Shown piece by piece: positions 22,537-33,890 of a stretch of 64,000 bases of DNA (the stretch's first letter is position 1; each line of letters starts with the position of its first letter). The notes under the pieces are model-generated. The model was given only the letters and a program-made list of their open reading frames with translations. It did not search any database and was not told where the DNA came from. The stretch covers positions 203,068,208 to 203,132,207 of the forward strand of contig OV884058.1 of the NCBI GenBank assembly GCA_930367215.1, read 5' to 3'. The position numbers and the translations under genes were made by a program. The DNA comes from Pollenia angustigena (taxonomy: Eukaryota > Arthropoda > Insecta > Diptera > Polleniidae).

Positions 22537-24697
22537 CCCATTAAGGACGGATGGGTATTTAAATACCCAAAAACAGAGCCTTCGTAGAAAAATTCTGGCT
22601 AACTTCAGGTAAGAGGTATCGGAAATTGGTTTTTACAGATAGATAAAGAAGGGATAAGACTACTTAAACAAATTTTTGAAATTAAATGTTGCCCCTTTTA
22701 ATTGGGTAAGTTAGCGGCTTACAAGTTAGCAATTTTTAATATTTGGAAAAAGTGAACGACAACGGCTCTGGAAAATTGGGAGAGTGGAAAATCGGAAAGC
22801 CCTCTTGGTGACTTATAGCCTAAGGTGTGCTCTGCTTAAGAAAAAAATATTAGCTAAATTGGGCCAATAACGTTGACAACAGGTTTGATTCAGTGACATG
22901 GGTATTTAAATACCCTCTTCGCTGTCAGAGGGTTCAAAACACATAGTTTTTTTTTTAATTTTTGGCAAGTAAAAATGCGATGTTTTATGTAAAATGAACT
23001 ATTTATTAGTAAAAAATAAAGAAATAAATATCACAACTGTGGTCGATTATTGAGATAATTTTATATTTTTAATGATTTGGGACACCAGCATGAAAATGTG
23101 CAAAACAAGCCTTTGGGTGTAACTAAAATTTGCATTTTGTACAACCAAACTCAGTTTTGCTTCACATTGTCCAAAACGGCCAAGCTGAATAATATGGCTT
23201 ATCATATGGTCAAAGCTCTCCATGCGCTTTGCCATTTCTTGTGCATTTGTGACAACTTTTTCTCTTACACCAATGCTTCAACAACGCTCACATGAAATAA
23301 AATTGACTTATGATTGGCGATCCTTCAGGTTTTCTTAGCATGCAGTGTAAGTTCCTGGCATACACCATAGCAGCATCCAAAGCATTAGTAAGAAGGCCTC
23401 GGCTCTTTCGTATAAAATATAAAACATTCCACATTCCCTTCTATGACAACAGAGAACAGAAGGAGTAACATTTTTTGTTATGTTTTTTCGCACAAGCAAA
23501 AGCAAAAGAATTTTTTTTTTTTGATCCCGTTACCATTCTTATGTAACTGCAAAAGAAGCGAGAGCAATGACAACGTGTGTAAAAAGATATGAGAGTGGAA
23601 TAAAGCGAGCAAACCTTGTAAAGGGCCAATGTTGAATGTGAACCTCACCTTATTATGGCTTATTATTAATATGGGCGTTCAAATCAAAATGCACTTCGTG
23701 ATTCAGTGATGAGGCACATTTTCACCTCAGTGGATTCGGCAATAAGCAGAGTTGCGGCATTTGGGTGAATGATAATCCAAGAGTGATTGTCGAAAAACCA
23801 ATGCACCCACAAAGAGTGACTGTTTGGTGTGGCTTATAGGCGGCTGCATCATCGGGCCGTATTTTTTCCAAAATGAGGCCGGTACGGCAGTTACTGTGAA
23901 TGGTGTTCGCTATCGTGAGATGATAACGAACTTTTTATGGCCCGAATTGGAAGATATGGATGTGGACGATATGTGCTTTCAACAGGACGGTGCCACACAG
24001 CTAACGAAACAATCGCTCTTTTGCGCAACGAATTCAATGGCCGTGTTATCTCACGTGGTGGCGATGTCAATTGGCCGCCAAGATCATTTGATTTGACACC
24101 GTTAGTCTTCTTTCTTTGGGGTTATTTGACAGAAAAGGTGTACTTCGATAAGCAAGCAACAATTCAAGAGCTATAGGATGAGATAATTCGGCGCATTAAC
24201 GGCTTAGAACCTCAATTATGCCTCAGCCATTTGGCCGATATTTTCCATACATGATTGAACCATACCAATATTTTCATAATAAAAATAAATGACAATAACT
24301 TCCTAAATAATTGGTGTTTTATTCAAAACCAACATCGGCCCTTAAAATTTAACCATCCTTTTCATCCAAAAGAAGGAATACAAAGGCCCTCTAGAAGGCA
24401 TTCGTACTTCTTCCTTTTCCCGCTGGGACAGATTCAACGTACATAGTGAAATAAGCACACAACACACACGTCAATGCATGCAATAAATGAATTTTTAAAT
24501 TTTTGGTTTTCAAAAAATCTTGTGTTTTAGAACTCTTTAAGAGCGAAGTGGGTAGAAAAATACCCATGGTCTAGGGGCCAAGGTTTCACAGGTAAAAATA
24601 AAAAAAAAACGCAATGTCAATATAAATGCCCATAATATCAAATGTGTGAAATTTCATCAAAATCGTACCACGAAATCGGTGTTCAGTCTTTAATGGG
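22537..24697. mobile_element. piggyBac-like element 1 (TTAA TSD)
   Basis: TTAA at 22533-22536 and 24698-24701; ends CCCATTAAGGACGG and (reverse complement) CCCATTAAAGACTG. piggyBac elements insert at TTAA and begin CCC. Removal with one TTAA restores the hAT B transposase frame exactly, which proves the boundaries. No piggyBac transposase is recognisable inside. The palindrome GGGTATTTAAATACCC occurs at 22553-22568 and again at 22900-22915. It contains a mariner relic at about 23645-24250. Confidence 0.9.
23645..24250 (+). pseudogene. Mariner-superfamily transposase fragment
   Basis: Frames on the plus strand read in order FSDEAHFHLSGFGNKQ (first Asp block), EKPMHPQRVTVWCGL, IIGPYFFQNEAGTAVTVNG, MCFQQDGAT (second Asp) and VNWPPRSFDLTPLVFFLWGYL. 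The last block normally reads DLTPLDYFLWG, so the third acidic residue is changed to Val here. Frameshifts near 23838 and 24000 and a stop at 24174 inactivate it. The N-terminal helix-turn-helix half is absent. No TIR with TA was identified, so the ends are uncertain. Confidence 0.85.
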
Positions 24698-25128
24698 TTA
24701 AGGATTTAAAATGTAAATATTTTAAAGATTTAATTATTAACGATAAAAAATACTTAGCCCTAATAAGTAGCTCAAAAAAGTATAATTCCGATTCATCAGA
24801 ATCAGAATCAGATATTGATCTCAATTAATTTTTTTATATTAATTTATTTTGTTTATGTTTTTTTTAAGAAAATGTGATTTTTGAATTTATTTTGTTTATT
24901 TTTTTAAGAAAATGTGATTCTTTTCGTTTTTTATTGTTTTATTATATATTTATTTCGTTGTTTCTATCATTAATAATAATTAATTAATTAATTATAACAT
25001 CAATAAAATTATTAATTATTTAATAAATAATTTTTTTATTGTAAACTCTTTTTTAGTTAAAATGTTCTCTTTTTTTAGAACGAAAGTTCTCTTTTGAAAA
25101 TAAGTCATATGGGAACCCTATTTTCAAA

Positions 25129-25185
25129 GTCTTAGAAGAATTGAAAGACAATAAATCTATTATTAATACGATCTTCGTATGACGT
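25129..25185 (+). pseudogene. Continuation of hAT relic A
   Basis: Immediately after the TSD of hAT B the plus strand reads VLEELKDNKSIINTIFV and then a stop. The phase is the same as RYVANFIFK before the insertion. This continuity supports both the relic and the insertion boundary. Confidence 0.7.
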
Positions 25186-25620
25186 GCTAAATTCCCAGTT
25201 TTTCATATTTGATAAATACACTGAAATTTATTGTTGAGGGAAAGCAAGCCTCTATGCGCATTTCGCCGGTTGCTTACACCAGCTCATCAGGAATCTTATT
25301 TATACTACTTTGATTGTATGTGCTTAAGTAAATAATTTTAATAAAAAGTATTCTGGAATTGTTGCTTCTTGTTTTCTTTATGCAGTGTTGTGCTCGTTTC
25401 TATACAAAACAAGCAAATCGTAGTTTACCTTCTTTTGTAGTGTTGTTCCTACAACAAACTTTTACAAACACATGCGAGTGTACGCATATTTGTTATAGAA
25501 AGTTATCCCGTTCAAGGTTGTTTTAAGTGCTATTATGCTTAAATTTTTAATGACGACTAGTACTAAAAGTAGGTAGAAAAAACTTTAATTTTGTTCGAGT
25601 TTTTACTTTCTGTGTTGGAA
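25186..25620. other. No gene recognised
   Basis: AT-rich stretch between hAT relic A and the next hexamer array. Nothing recognised. Confidence 0.5.
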
Positions 25621-27130
25621 TTAATGTAGAAATAATTCTAGGAATAAACATATGTAAGGGATGAGGCATAGCAATAGGAATATAAAAAGAACTTGGACTA
25701 TGAATTGGAATAGGAATACGAATATGCCTTCAAATAGGAATGGGAATCGAAATGGGGCAAGGAAAAGGACTAAGCATAGAAATAGGATTGAAATGGGACT
25801 AAGAAAAGTAATAAAAAAAGTAGTACAAATAGGATTATAAATAATACGAGGAATATGACCGGGAATAAAACTAGGAATAACTTGAAACAGACAGAGCATA
25901 GTATCAGGACTAGAAAAAGGAATAGTACTGGAATAGGTATATAAATAGAGTTAAGCCTAGGAAGAAAACTTACAGGAAATTGACTTGGAATGAAAGTAGA
26001 AATAGGATAAGGAATATGACTAAGAATAGGAATAGGAAAAGGACTCGAAACGGGACTAGGAATAGTAATAGGGATTGGACTAGCACTAGGACTACAAAAA
26101 GATCTAGGAATAAGACTACCAAAAGGATTAGGAATATGACTAGAACTATAAATAGGAAAAGCACTAGAAAAAGTACTAGCAAGGATTAGGCCTAGGGATA
26201 GAACTGGGAGTAGGAATAAGAAAAGGACTAGCAATATTATTAGGGAACGCACCTGCAATAGGTCTAGAAGTTGGACCTGGAATAGTACCAGGAATAGGAC
26301 AAGGAATAGGGCTAGTACTAGAAAAAGGACTAGGAATAGAAATAGGGCTATGAAAAGGACTAGGAATATGACTAGAACTAGGAATTGGAAAAGCACTAGA
26401 AATAGGACTGGAAATAGTGCTAGGACGAGGAATAGGACTAGGGATTGGACTAGGAAAAGAACAAGGCATTTAACTATAAAAAGGACTAGGAATAGGTTTA
26501 GGAATAAAACTAGGAAAAGTAATAGGACAAGAAATTGCACGTAGGACAAGGAATAGGTCTACGAATAAGACTACCAAGGGATTAGGAATATAAATAGGAA
26601 AAGAACTGGAAATAGGACTGAAAATAGGACTAGGAACTGTGCAAGGATTAGGCCTAGGGATAGGAAAAGGACTAGGAATATTATTAGGGATAGCACCAGC
26701 AATAGGACTAGTAGTTAGACTAGGAATAGTACTAGGATTACCCCTAGGACTAGAAATAGGAGTAGGAATAGGACTAGGAATATGACTAGGACTAGACATT
26801 GGAAAAGCACTAGAAATAGGACAGGAAATAGTGCTAGGACGAGTAATAGGACTTGGGATTGGACTTTGAAAAGAACTAGGCATACAACTAGAAAAAGGAC
26901 TGGTAATAGGTCTAGGAATAAAACTATGAAAAACAATAGGACTAAAAAAAGATCTTGCACTACGAATAAAACCAGAAATTGCACTAGGAAAGGACTTATA
27001 GGAATATGACTACGAAATGCACTAGAATAAGGATTAGAAATATTACTACGAACAAGAATAGGAATAGCAATTTAGCTAGCAATAATGCAAATAGAGGAAG
27101 GACTAGGAACGGCATAAGGGCAATTTATAG
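25621..27130 (+). repeat. Purine-rich hexanucleotide array H, block 5
   Basis: About 1.5 kb of degenerate AGGAATAGGACT-type dodecamers (two hexamers), with the purine-rich strand again on top. Leu/Val/Pro/Ser-rich minus-strand frames and Arg/Asn/Thr-rich plus-strand frames all follow from the period and are not genes. It ends at the TSD of the foldback element. Confidence 0.95.
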
Positions 27131-27139
27131 GTCTGAAGA

Positions 27140-28593
27140 GGCTGTAGGAAATATCGCCCAAAGAAAAATGGCCCAAAAAAAAAATGAAAAATCGCCCAAA
27201 TGAAGAATCGCCCAAGCGAACATGAAAAATGACCCAAAAAGGTAAATATGAAATTTTGCCCAAAAAAAACGAAAAAGGGCCCAAAAAGAAAATGAAAAAT
27301 GACCCAAAAAGCAAAAACGAATTTTTTCCAAAAAAAAAAAAAAAATTACTCAATTTGCAAAAAAGTGTTTGTTAATCATATAAATTTAGGTGACATGTCA
27401 TAGCGTCCAGTGTCGTAGTGTCCTTGAACTTTATGACACTTTTAAAAGTGTCATAATGTCCATCGAAGAATTGTCATAACGTCCGCAACTTAACTTATAA
27501 TCAAAAATGTGTAATTTTTTTTTTAAAATACCGTTAAAATTTCAAGTGATTTTTTAAAGATACTAATTTAACCATAATATGGTTGTCGGTGACAATGATT
27601 TGGTTAAATTAAACATAATATGGATAAAATATTTTTATAGCTTTTACTCCGGGTGTATATATTAAATATATATATATCAAAAATAAGGATTTCATCTTCT
27701 ATGGTATAACAAATACTGGCTTCGCTAACTAAAGCTTCTGTGTATAGCCGGCCTTCGGCCGGGCGCAGGGATTTTCTCCTCTATGGTATAACAAAGACCG
27801 GCTTCGCTAACTAAAGCTTCTCTGTATAGCCGGCCTTCGGCCGGGCGCAAGGTTTTTCTCCTTTATGGTCTAACAAAAACCGGTTTCGCTAAGTAAAGCT
27901 TCGAAAAACTGCCTTGTTTCCGAACAAGGCCGACTACGCAGAGAAGCTTTAGTTAGCGAAGCCGGTGTTTGTTATACCATAGAGGAGAAAATCCTTGCGC
28001 CCGGCCGAAGGCCGGCTATACAGAGAAGCTTTAGTTAGCGAAGCCGGTCTTTGTTATACCATAGAGGAGAAAATCCTTGCGCCCGGCCGAAGGCCGTCTA
28101 TACAGAGCAGCTTTAGTTAGCGCAGCCAGTATTTGTTATACCATAGAAGCGAAAATCCTTATTTTCGATATATATACATATATATATTTAATGTATACAC
28201 CTAGAGAAAAAGCTACAAAACCATTTTTAAAAAAATTCCACCCATATTATGTTTAATTTAACCAAATCATTGTCGCCGACAACCATATTATGGTTAAATT
28301 AGTTTCTTGAAAAATAGTTTTGTTGTTTGCAACCATAATAAAACATGGTTTTCTCTGCTATGTAAGATTATGGCAGAATTTTAAAAATGAAAAATGGCCC
28401 AAAAAAATGGGCTATTTTTCATACAACATTTTTATTAAAACGAAAAATCACCCAACAATAACGAAAAATAGCCCAAAAATTTTGGGCCATTTTTCATATG
28501 AAATCAGGCCCAATTTTACATGCAATTTTTTTGGGCGATTTTTCATTTTTTTTTTTTTGGGCGATTTTTCTTTGGGCGATATTTCCTACAGCC
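27140..28593. mobile_element. Foldback element FB1 with 9-bp TSD
   Basis: Ends GGCTGTAGGAAATATCGCCC and the exact inverted counterpart, flanked on both sides by GTCTGAAGA (27131-27139, 28594-28602). A 9-bp TSD with very long internally repetitive TIRs is characteristic of Drosophila foldback elements and of Mutator-like elements. The outer arms are GAAAAATCGCCCAAA-type repeats (27158-27350 and 28380-28580). Next come a GGTTAAATTA arm near 27600 and 28250 and the palindromic core at 27687-28165. The left arm alone has a GTCATAACGTCC-type repeat at 27391-27490. No transposase. Confidence 0.88.
27687..28165. repeat. Palindromic GC-rich core array of FB1
   Basis: Three units read rightwards (27687-27905) and about three inverted units read leftwards (27943-28165) around a centre CTTGTTTCCGAACAAG. 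Each unit is roughly 80-85 bp: CTATGGTATAACAAA, CGGCTTCGCTAACTAAAGCT, then GCCGGCCTTCGGCCGGGCGC. The last block is itself a strong hairpin and stands out as GC-rich in AT-rich surroundings. A degenerate unit occurs at about 43220-43310 in element FB2. Confidence 0.9.
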
Positions 28594-28602
28594 GTCTGAA
28601 GA

Positions 28603-29870
28603 CTACAAGAGTAAGATTGAGAATATAAAATTAAAATGTCTGTTGGTAGTTGAGAAGTAAGTTGTTATTAGAATATTACAATAAGAGAACGTGATACGAT
28701 ATATTCCTGAAATGATTCGAGTTACTGTTTTCAATAAAAAAAATCCTAATAGCCTTTAACTTAGCAGCCGTTAGCTTAAATTATTTTTTGTCATTTATGT
28801 ACGATATGACTAACTTAAGAATGGCGTGCTTTAAAGCTGTTCATGCTAATACCTTCAAAAAAGCTTGTATTAAATACTTAAAAGACGATGGCTTAAATAA
28901 CAAGAGGCTATTTAACATTTAGCATTTAAAACGCTTAAGCTCAAATGTTTCTAACAAAAACCTTCAAAACTCTAATGTCATTAAAATTTAGAATCTTTAA
29001 AACTATAACATCTAAACAACAGTTATTTTAAGTAAAAATGTATTCAGTGACCTTAACCAAAACTGTAACATAAAGCTTCCAACTAAAAAATAAAACATTT
29101 AAATCTTTGTCTTTCTAGGCAAAAGTTCATTATTGACAAGATTTTTGTTCTAGTTATTGATTGTTTTAGCAAACTCTGTTAGCTGCAAAGCCACAATTGA
29201 CCATTTCAATTAAAATTTAGATGTTTGATGTGGTTTTATGATATTTTTTATTAACTTAAAAATGGTTTTAAATTATATTTTAATAAAGGTCACAAATTTT
29301 CATCTCTAACAAAACGTCAGGTATGTGTTTGAAATGTTTGTTACAATTGTCTCATATCAAAATACTTGTGCTCAAGTGCCAAACTGCACACATGTTGGTT
29401 TTAAATTTAAAAACTGAAGTTGACTTTATGCCAACAACTTGCACTTGTATAGACAATTTTTTTAATGCATTTTTTATGATCTTTATGCTCGTAGCTGTGC
29501 ACGCTTGTCTCTTGTCTTTATCGATTGTTTTAAATGTATCGAACGTGCAGAGAAGAAGATTTCAAATATCAGGTTTATTGCATTTTAGTTTAGTTTCTAT
29601 GTCATTTAAGTTAATAAAAAACCAATAAATGAATTCACCTGCTGTTTAGAGTTTAAAATTTCTGAAAGTTGCAGGTAGCCGATATAAAAATAGCATGATT
29701 TAACAACAAAAGAATTTAAATGAAATCATTGCAAGTAATTAACAAGAAAACAATGGTAGACGTTCTAAGATGGTTGACAGTGGGATTGGGTGTGTGAAAA
29801 ATTTAATGAAAAATTATTTTTGGTTTTTATTAAGGTAAAATTTATAATTCAATTAAAAAATGAAAACAGC
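28603..29870. other. No gene recognised
   Basis: Starts with a few bases of array H (GACTACAAGAGTAAGATTGAG) and then AT-rich DNA. The 101-codon frame at 29323-29628 has no recognisable domain and a composition typical of random AT-rich sequence. Confidence 0.5.
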
Positions 29871-30490
29871 TTAGGACTAGAAATGGAAATAGTACTAAGA
29901 GAATAATATTAACAAGTAGGAGTTGAAAAAGAACAGGAAGCCACGGCCACAAAAATAAACATGACTTGGAGCAGAAGTGTTGTAGGGAAAAGGTGTGGAA
30001 TTAAGACTTGAAATTATAAATAGGAATAGGACTGGAAATAGAAATATAAAGATGACTAGAAAAAGGACTAAGACCAGGAAAATATGGAAGAATAACATAA
30101 GGAATATGCCCAAAAAAAAGGAATAGGAGAAGGCATAGAATAGGACTAGGAATTGAACTAGGAGTTGGACTAGGAATAGGAGTTGCATAAAAAATAGGAC
30201 AAGGAATAGGACTATGAAAAACCAAAAAATAGGAGGAGAAATGAGACTAGAAACTGGACTGGCAATAGGGCTAAGAATTGTACTAAGAACAAGACTAGAA
30301 TAAGGACTGAGAATTTAACTAGGGCTAGGACCACAACCACGACCAGGACTAGTGCCAGGACTAGGGCCAGAACCAGGACTAGAATATGACTAAAAATAGA
30401 AATAAGACAAGGCATAGAAACATGACTTGGAATTGGACTATGATTTGGTCTAGGAATAAGACAAGGAGTTGCACTAGGAAAAGAAATACA
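29871..30490 (+). repeat. Hexanucleotide array H, block 6
   Basis: Degenerate AGGACTAGGAAT repeats, with a run of GGACCAGGACTAG at about 30330-30380. Same strand bias as the other blocks. Confidence 0.9.
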
Positions 30491-30689
30491 CTCAAAATAT
30501 TATGTAGTTAAATTCAAACGAAAATTCATTTTAAACAAATTAAAATTCATTTAAAAAACGGATCATTTACATTTCATTTAAAACAAATGATTTTTTCATT
30601 AATTACTAACTTTTTTATTTATTGAACATCATATTCCTTAAAATTGAATAGTTTTAACTTTTAAAAAATATATTGCCCCTTGCCTCCCC

Positions 30690-31215
30690 TTGTGGTCCTA
30701 TTTTTTAAAAACTGTATAGCTACTGTGTCCCTATAGATATGGATCTATCTATGGTTTAAATTTCATTAAAATCGGTTTGACAGGCAGAAATTGCCCCTAT
30801 CTCCCCTCTTGGTCCTATTTTTTAAAAGATGCATACATTTTGTGTCCATATAGATATGGTTCTATCTATGTTTTAAATTTCATTGAAATCAGTTTGATAG
30901 TTTCTGAGAGGAAGACATTTCCCCCTATCTTCCCTCGTGGTCCTACGATTCGACCCATTTTCAATAGGCTTAGTCCTTGTACCAATAAGAACCTATGACC
31001 AAAATTTTGTCAAATTATATCCAAAATTGCGACCTGTACTTAGCGCACAAGGTTACATGGACAGCCAGCCATCCATCCTGCCAGCCAGCCAGCCGGACGG
31101 ACTTCGTTAGTTCGACTCAGAAAGTGATTCTAAGACGATCGGTATACTTTAAGGTGGGTCTAGGACCACTATTTTAAGGCATTACACACATCAGCACAAA
31201 TTCATAATACCCTCT
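30690..31215 (+). repeat. Tandem repeat T2 (locus 1) followed by a dispersed repeat module
   Basis: At 30690-30950 two to three units of about 125 bp contain 'CCCCTATCTCCCCTCTTGGTCCTATTTTTTAAAA' and 'TATAGATATGGTTCTATCTATG' segments. These reappear inverted at 34480-34895. From 31010 a fly-typical dispersed module follows: a run of CCAGCCAGCC/GGACGGACTTCG, AGTGATTCTAAGACGATCGG, then ATACCCTCTCCACTATAGTG. Related modules are at 41240-41330 and 42140-42430 (both inverted) and at 46060-46330. No coding. Confidence 0.7.
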
Positions 31216-31229
31216 CCACTATAGTGGTG

Positions 31230-31790
31230 TGGGTATAAATAGGAGCAGAAATGAGACATGAAGCTGGACTTGCAATCGGGCTAAGAATTATACTAAGAAT
31301 AGCACAAGAATAATGATTGAGAATTGCACTAGGAATTAGAAAAGAACTAGGACTAGGAATACGAAAAGAGCTAGGAAAAGGACTAGGACTACAACTTTGA
31401 AAAAATACTCGAAATAGGACCACGAAAATACTGGAAATAGCACTAGCAACTAGGCTTAGAACTGCACTAGAAATAGGGCTATAAATTAGACTAGGATCAG
31501 GACTGAGAGCTGGGATAAGAAATGGCTAGGAATAGAACGTCGAATAAGCATAGGAATACAAAAAACACTAGAAATAGAAGAACTACAGATAACAATATAG
31601 GAATACAAATAGTAAAAAAAGAAAAGAAATGCGATAGAAATTGGGCTAGAACTTAACAAGGACTAGTACTAAGGCTATTTATTACTAGGGATAGGAGTAG
31701 ATAAAGAACAGGAAATTGTATCACAGTAAGATAAGCGATTAAGACTGAAATGAAGAATAGGAAAATGTCTAGCATTGGTACAGTAAATAG
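31230..31790 (+). repeat. Hexanucleotide array H, block 7
   Basis: Degenerate AGGAATAGGACTAG repeats, fading out by about 31760. Together with blocks 5 and 6 it may be one former array split by insertions. Confidence 0.85.
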
Positions 31791-31888
31791 GATTAAAATT
31801 TTTCTAAAAAAAACTCATTTTCGACTGGGATCGCACATCAAAATTGATAGACATTTTATCCTCAGATGTTTTGACAAGGCAGACAATT

Positions 31889-32126
31889 AGTGCTGGTTCA
31901 CACTCTTCAAGTATTAGCCGTCAAGTCTTGAGTTTTTAAGAGGGAAGGGACAAGAAATGACATCCCCTTTTCTCTTCTCTCCTTAAACCTTAAGACTTGA
32001 CGGCTTATACTTGAAGAGTCTTGAGTTTTAAGGAGAGGGAGGAAAAGAAATGACATTCCCTTTTCCCTTGTCACCTTAAAGCTCAAGACTTGATGGCTTA
32101 AACTAGAACAGTGTGAACCATCACTT
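31889..32126. mobile_element. MITE with about 45-bp imperfect TIRs
   Basis: Left TAGTGCTGGTTCACACT...GCCGTCAAGTCTTGAG and right inverted CTCAAGACTTGATGGC...AGTGTGAACCATCACTT. The interior holds two copies of a GAAATGACAT(C/T)CCCTTTTC block. A TAGTG-type end would suit hAT, but no 8-bp TSD is visible. Confidence 0.6.
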
Positions 32127-33286
32127 AGAAGGAATATTTTGGAATTAAATGAAACCACTGTTTTCTAAATTTCAAACGGAACATATGTCAAATGCTTTAG
32201 ATAAAAAAAAAAAACAAATCGTTGGAAATAAACAAATAATTAAACCCGCGAAAAACAAACAAAATTAAAAAATTAAAGCACGAATAAAAGCGAGACAAAA
32301 GAATGCATTTCAGTTGAGTTACCAAAATATTTACACAAACACCAAAAAGCAAAATTTATCTCAAAACTGTACACTGTAATTATTGTTTTACATGGATAAA
32401 AAAAAGCTAAAATCAAAGCAGCTTAAATCTAAAATACAACTATTTACATCATGCAAATCATTATAACACTTAGATTCTGTTCTTCAACACTGGCGGCAGC
32501 CAAGTGCAGTGCGGAAAGACTTAAAGGCAAAAGTAAACCCAAAAGTCAAAACAGTGGCAGTGGAAACATAATTGAATGAATATTAAATAGATGATGTTTA
32601 AAGGAGTAAATTAATTAGAGCGGGCACATATGTAGATGAAAATTTAAGTTTACATTTTACTTTCACTACCATTAAACTCAGGCAAGTATAAGGTGGCTCA
32701 TAACTAACGTTCTTTTCGCTTAAAATAAAGAGACATACGGGCATGTTCTGACAATCGCAAAACGCTAAAAATTTGCGATTCTGACTTTAAATCGCAAAAT
32801 AGGTGTTCTATATAAATTGGAATAATATGCTTAAGGGAACTAGAATATTCAAAAAAAAAAAAAAAAACGAGTTATAATACGCAATAAAATAAATCTGGCG
32901 TTTTACGATTTCAAATCGTGCGGTTGCCAAAACATGGCCGATAGTTGGACAATTTGTGTGAACTGTGGCTCCAACAACAATGCTTTGAAGTTATTCCACA
33001 CAACACTGTAAATCTAAGTGGATGCATTTGATGTTCAACAATTATTCTTGGAATTTGGGTGCTCCGTATTTTTATTGAGGTGACCTCATCGCTTATTATA
33101 ACAGGAAATTGTATTTAATATGATCTTTATGTCTGAATAATGGTTCTTTGTTCTGTGCTGAGTCTTTCCATCATAAATTTCCTAAATTTCTCAAAATGAA
33201 TTCTGATTAAAAAAATCGTGCTATTGAATCGTTAAAGCTTTTTCTTGTCTTAAACGTAATTCTGGTTAAGATCCTCAGAGTATGAG
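32127..33286. other. No gene recognised
   Basis: AT-rich DNA with A-runs (about 32202-32215, 32852-32867). No open frame with coding character. Confidence 0.5.
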
Positions 33287-33573
33287 GTATATGGGATAGT
33301 TTTCATACTATCGAGTTTCTAGAATATAGTTGATCGACCTATGACCTGGACCATGATGACGATTGATAGCTTAAGCGAGCGACAACAAGTCACACATTAT
33401 CTTTCTCATAAGGGCCAAACTTACTATCGACTTGTCGTTCCTCAGCTTGTACGTTTCTAACGTAATCAATTTACTCATTGTCAAATATAACCTAAGCAAC
33501 TATTGTACAAATTAAACGCTCGTTTGAAAATATAAATTGCCAAAACTTGTAAATAAAGCCATCAAAATACAGG
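33287..33573 (+). repeat. Dispersed repeat R2, copy 1 (copy 2 at 38062-38258)
   Basis: The block order TCTCATAAGGGCC, ACTATCGAC, ACGTTTCTAACGTAATC, TTTACTCATTGTCA, AATTAAACGCT and TGTAAATAAAGCCAT is repeated in the same orientation at 38062-38258. Non-coding. Confidence 0.65.
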
Positions 33574-33854
33574 GGTCTATTCACTACAGACGATATACTT
33601 AGAGCCAAATTTATTGAAATTTTTTTTTTTTTTTTTTGTTTCATAATATCGATATCGAATTAAATGTCGATATCGAGTAACCAAAGATATAACATCTCTC
33701 GAGTTTTCATTCGATACGTCAGTGTCTATCGTATGCAGAAAATTATGACTGTTCACTCGATACGAAAGTTTACTCGATGTCGAATGAGGTGATATTGACC
33801 CCAGCTCCTTCGAATAACAATAAAGCAGCAAACAAAAATTGAGTTTTGAAAAAA

Positions 33855-33856
<2 letters not shown>

Positions 33857-33887
<31 letters not shown>
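33857..33887. repeat. TA dinucleotide microsatellite
   Basis: Uninterrupted TA repeat of about 15 units. Just upstream (33646-33790) the sequence is rich in overlapping CGATATCGA and ATCGAGT motifs. Confidence 0.95.

Positions 33888-33888
<1 letters not shown>

Positions 33889-33890
<2 letters not shown>

Larger units (their letters stand above)
20734..24828 (+). pseudogene. hAT B transposase, broken by stops, frameshift and a piggyBac insertion
   Basis: Likely start is Met at 20734 (MSKRKCVFNHDLQTKYKSFI), not the upstream Met in an AT-rich leader. A BED-type finger follows: FCTICKTKISN...CDLEQHIGSQRHKQS. The DDE core is partly visible: ISVSTDRSTHGS with the first Asp, AFSADNCNTNFGG with the second, and CPVHITSNSAKTG, a variant of the C-X2-H region. 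In-frame stops occur at 21709 and 21736. Reading in the same frame continues to about 21950, then shifts frame for the C-terminal half. There FFLCIPGQNANVEKIFSLIG and RNKLKISTIRSIL form the dimerisation domain. At 22533 the frame is cut by a piggyBac-like insertion and resumes in phase at 24702 (KDLKCKYFKDLIINDKKYLA). It ends in an acidic Ser-rich tail (SDSSESESDIDLN) with TAA at 24826. Confidence 0.88.
20059..25120. mobile_element. hAT element B, interrupted by a piggyBac-like element
   Basis: Left end TAGGCTGTCCATTAC and right end (reverse complement) TAGGGTTCCCATATG are inverted, with similar AAAGAGAAC blocks just inside each end. TSD TTTTTAAA (20051-20058) versus TTTTCAAA (25121-25128) matches at 7 of 8. 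Without the 2161-bp insertion and one TTAA copy it would be about 2.9 kb, the usual size of an autonomous hAT. It encodes a nearly complete but broken transposase. Confidence 0.85.

Noticed and set aside
25621..27009. Frames up to 259 codons (Leu/Val, Ser/Pro/Ile, Arg/Asn/Thr-rich)
   Set aside because: Same reason: degenerate dodecamer repeat without stops in several frames on both strands.
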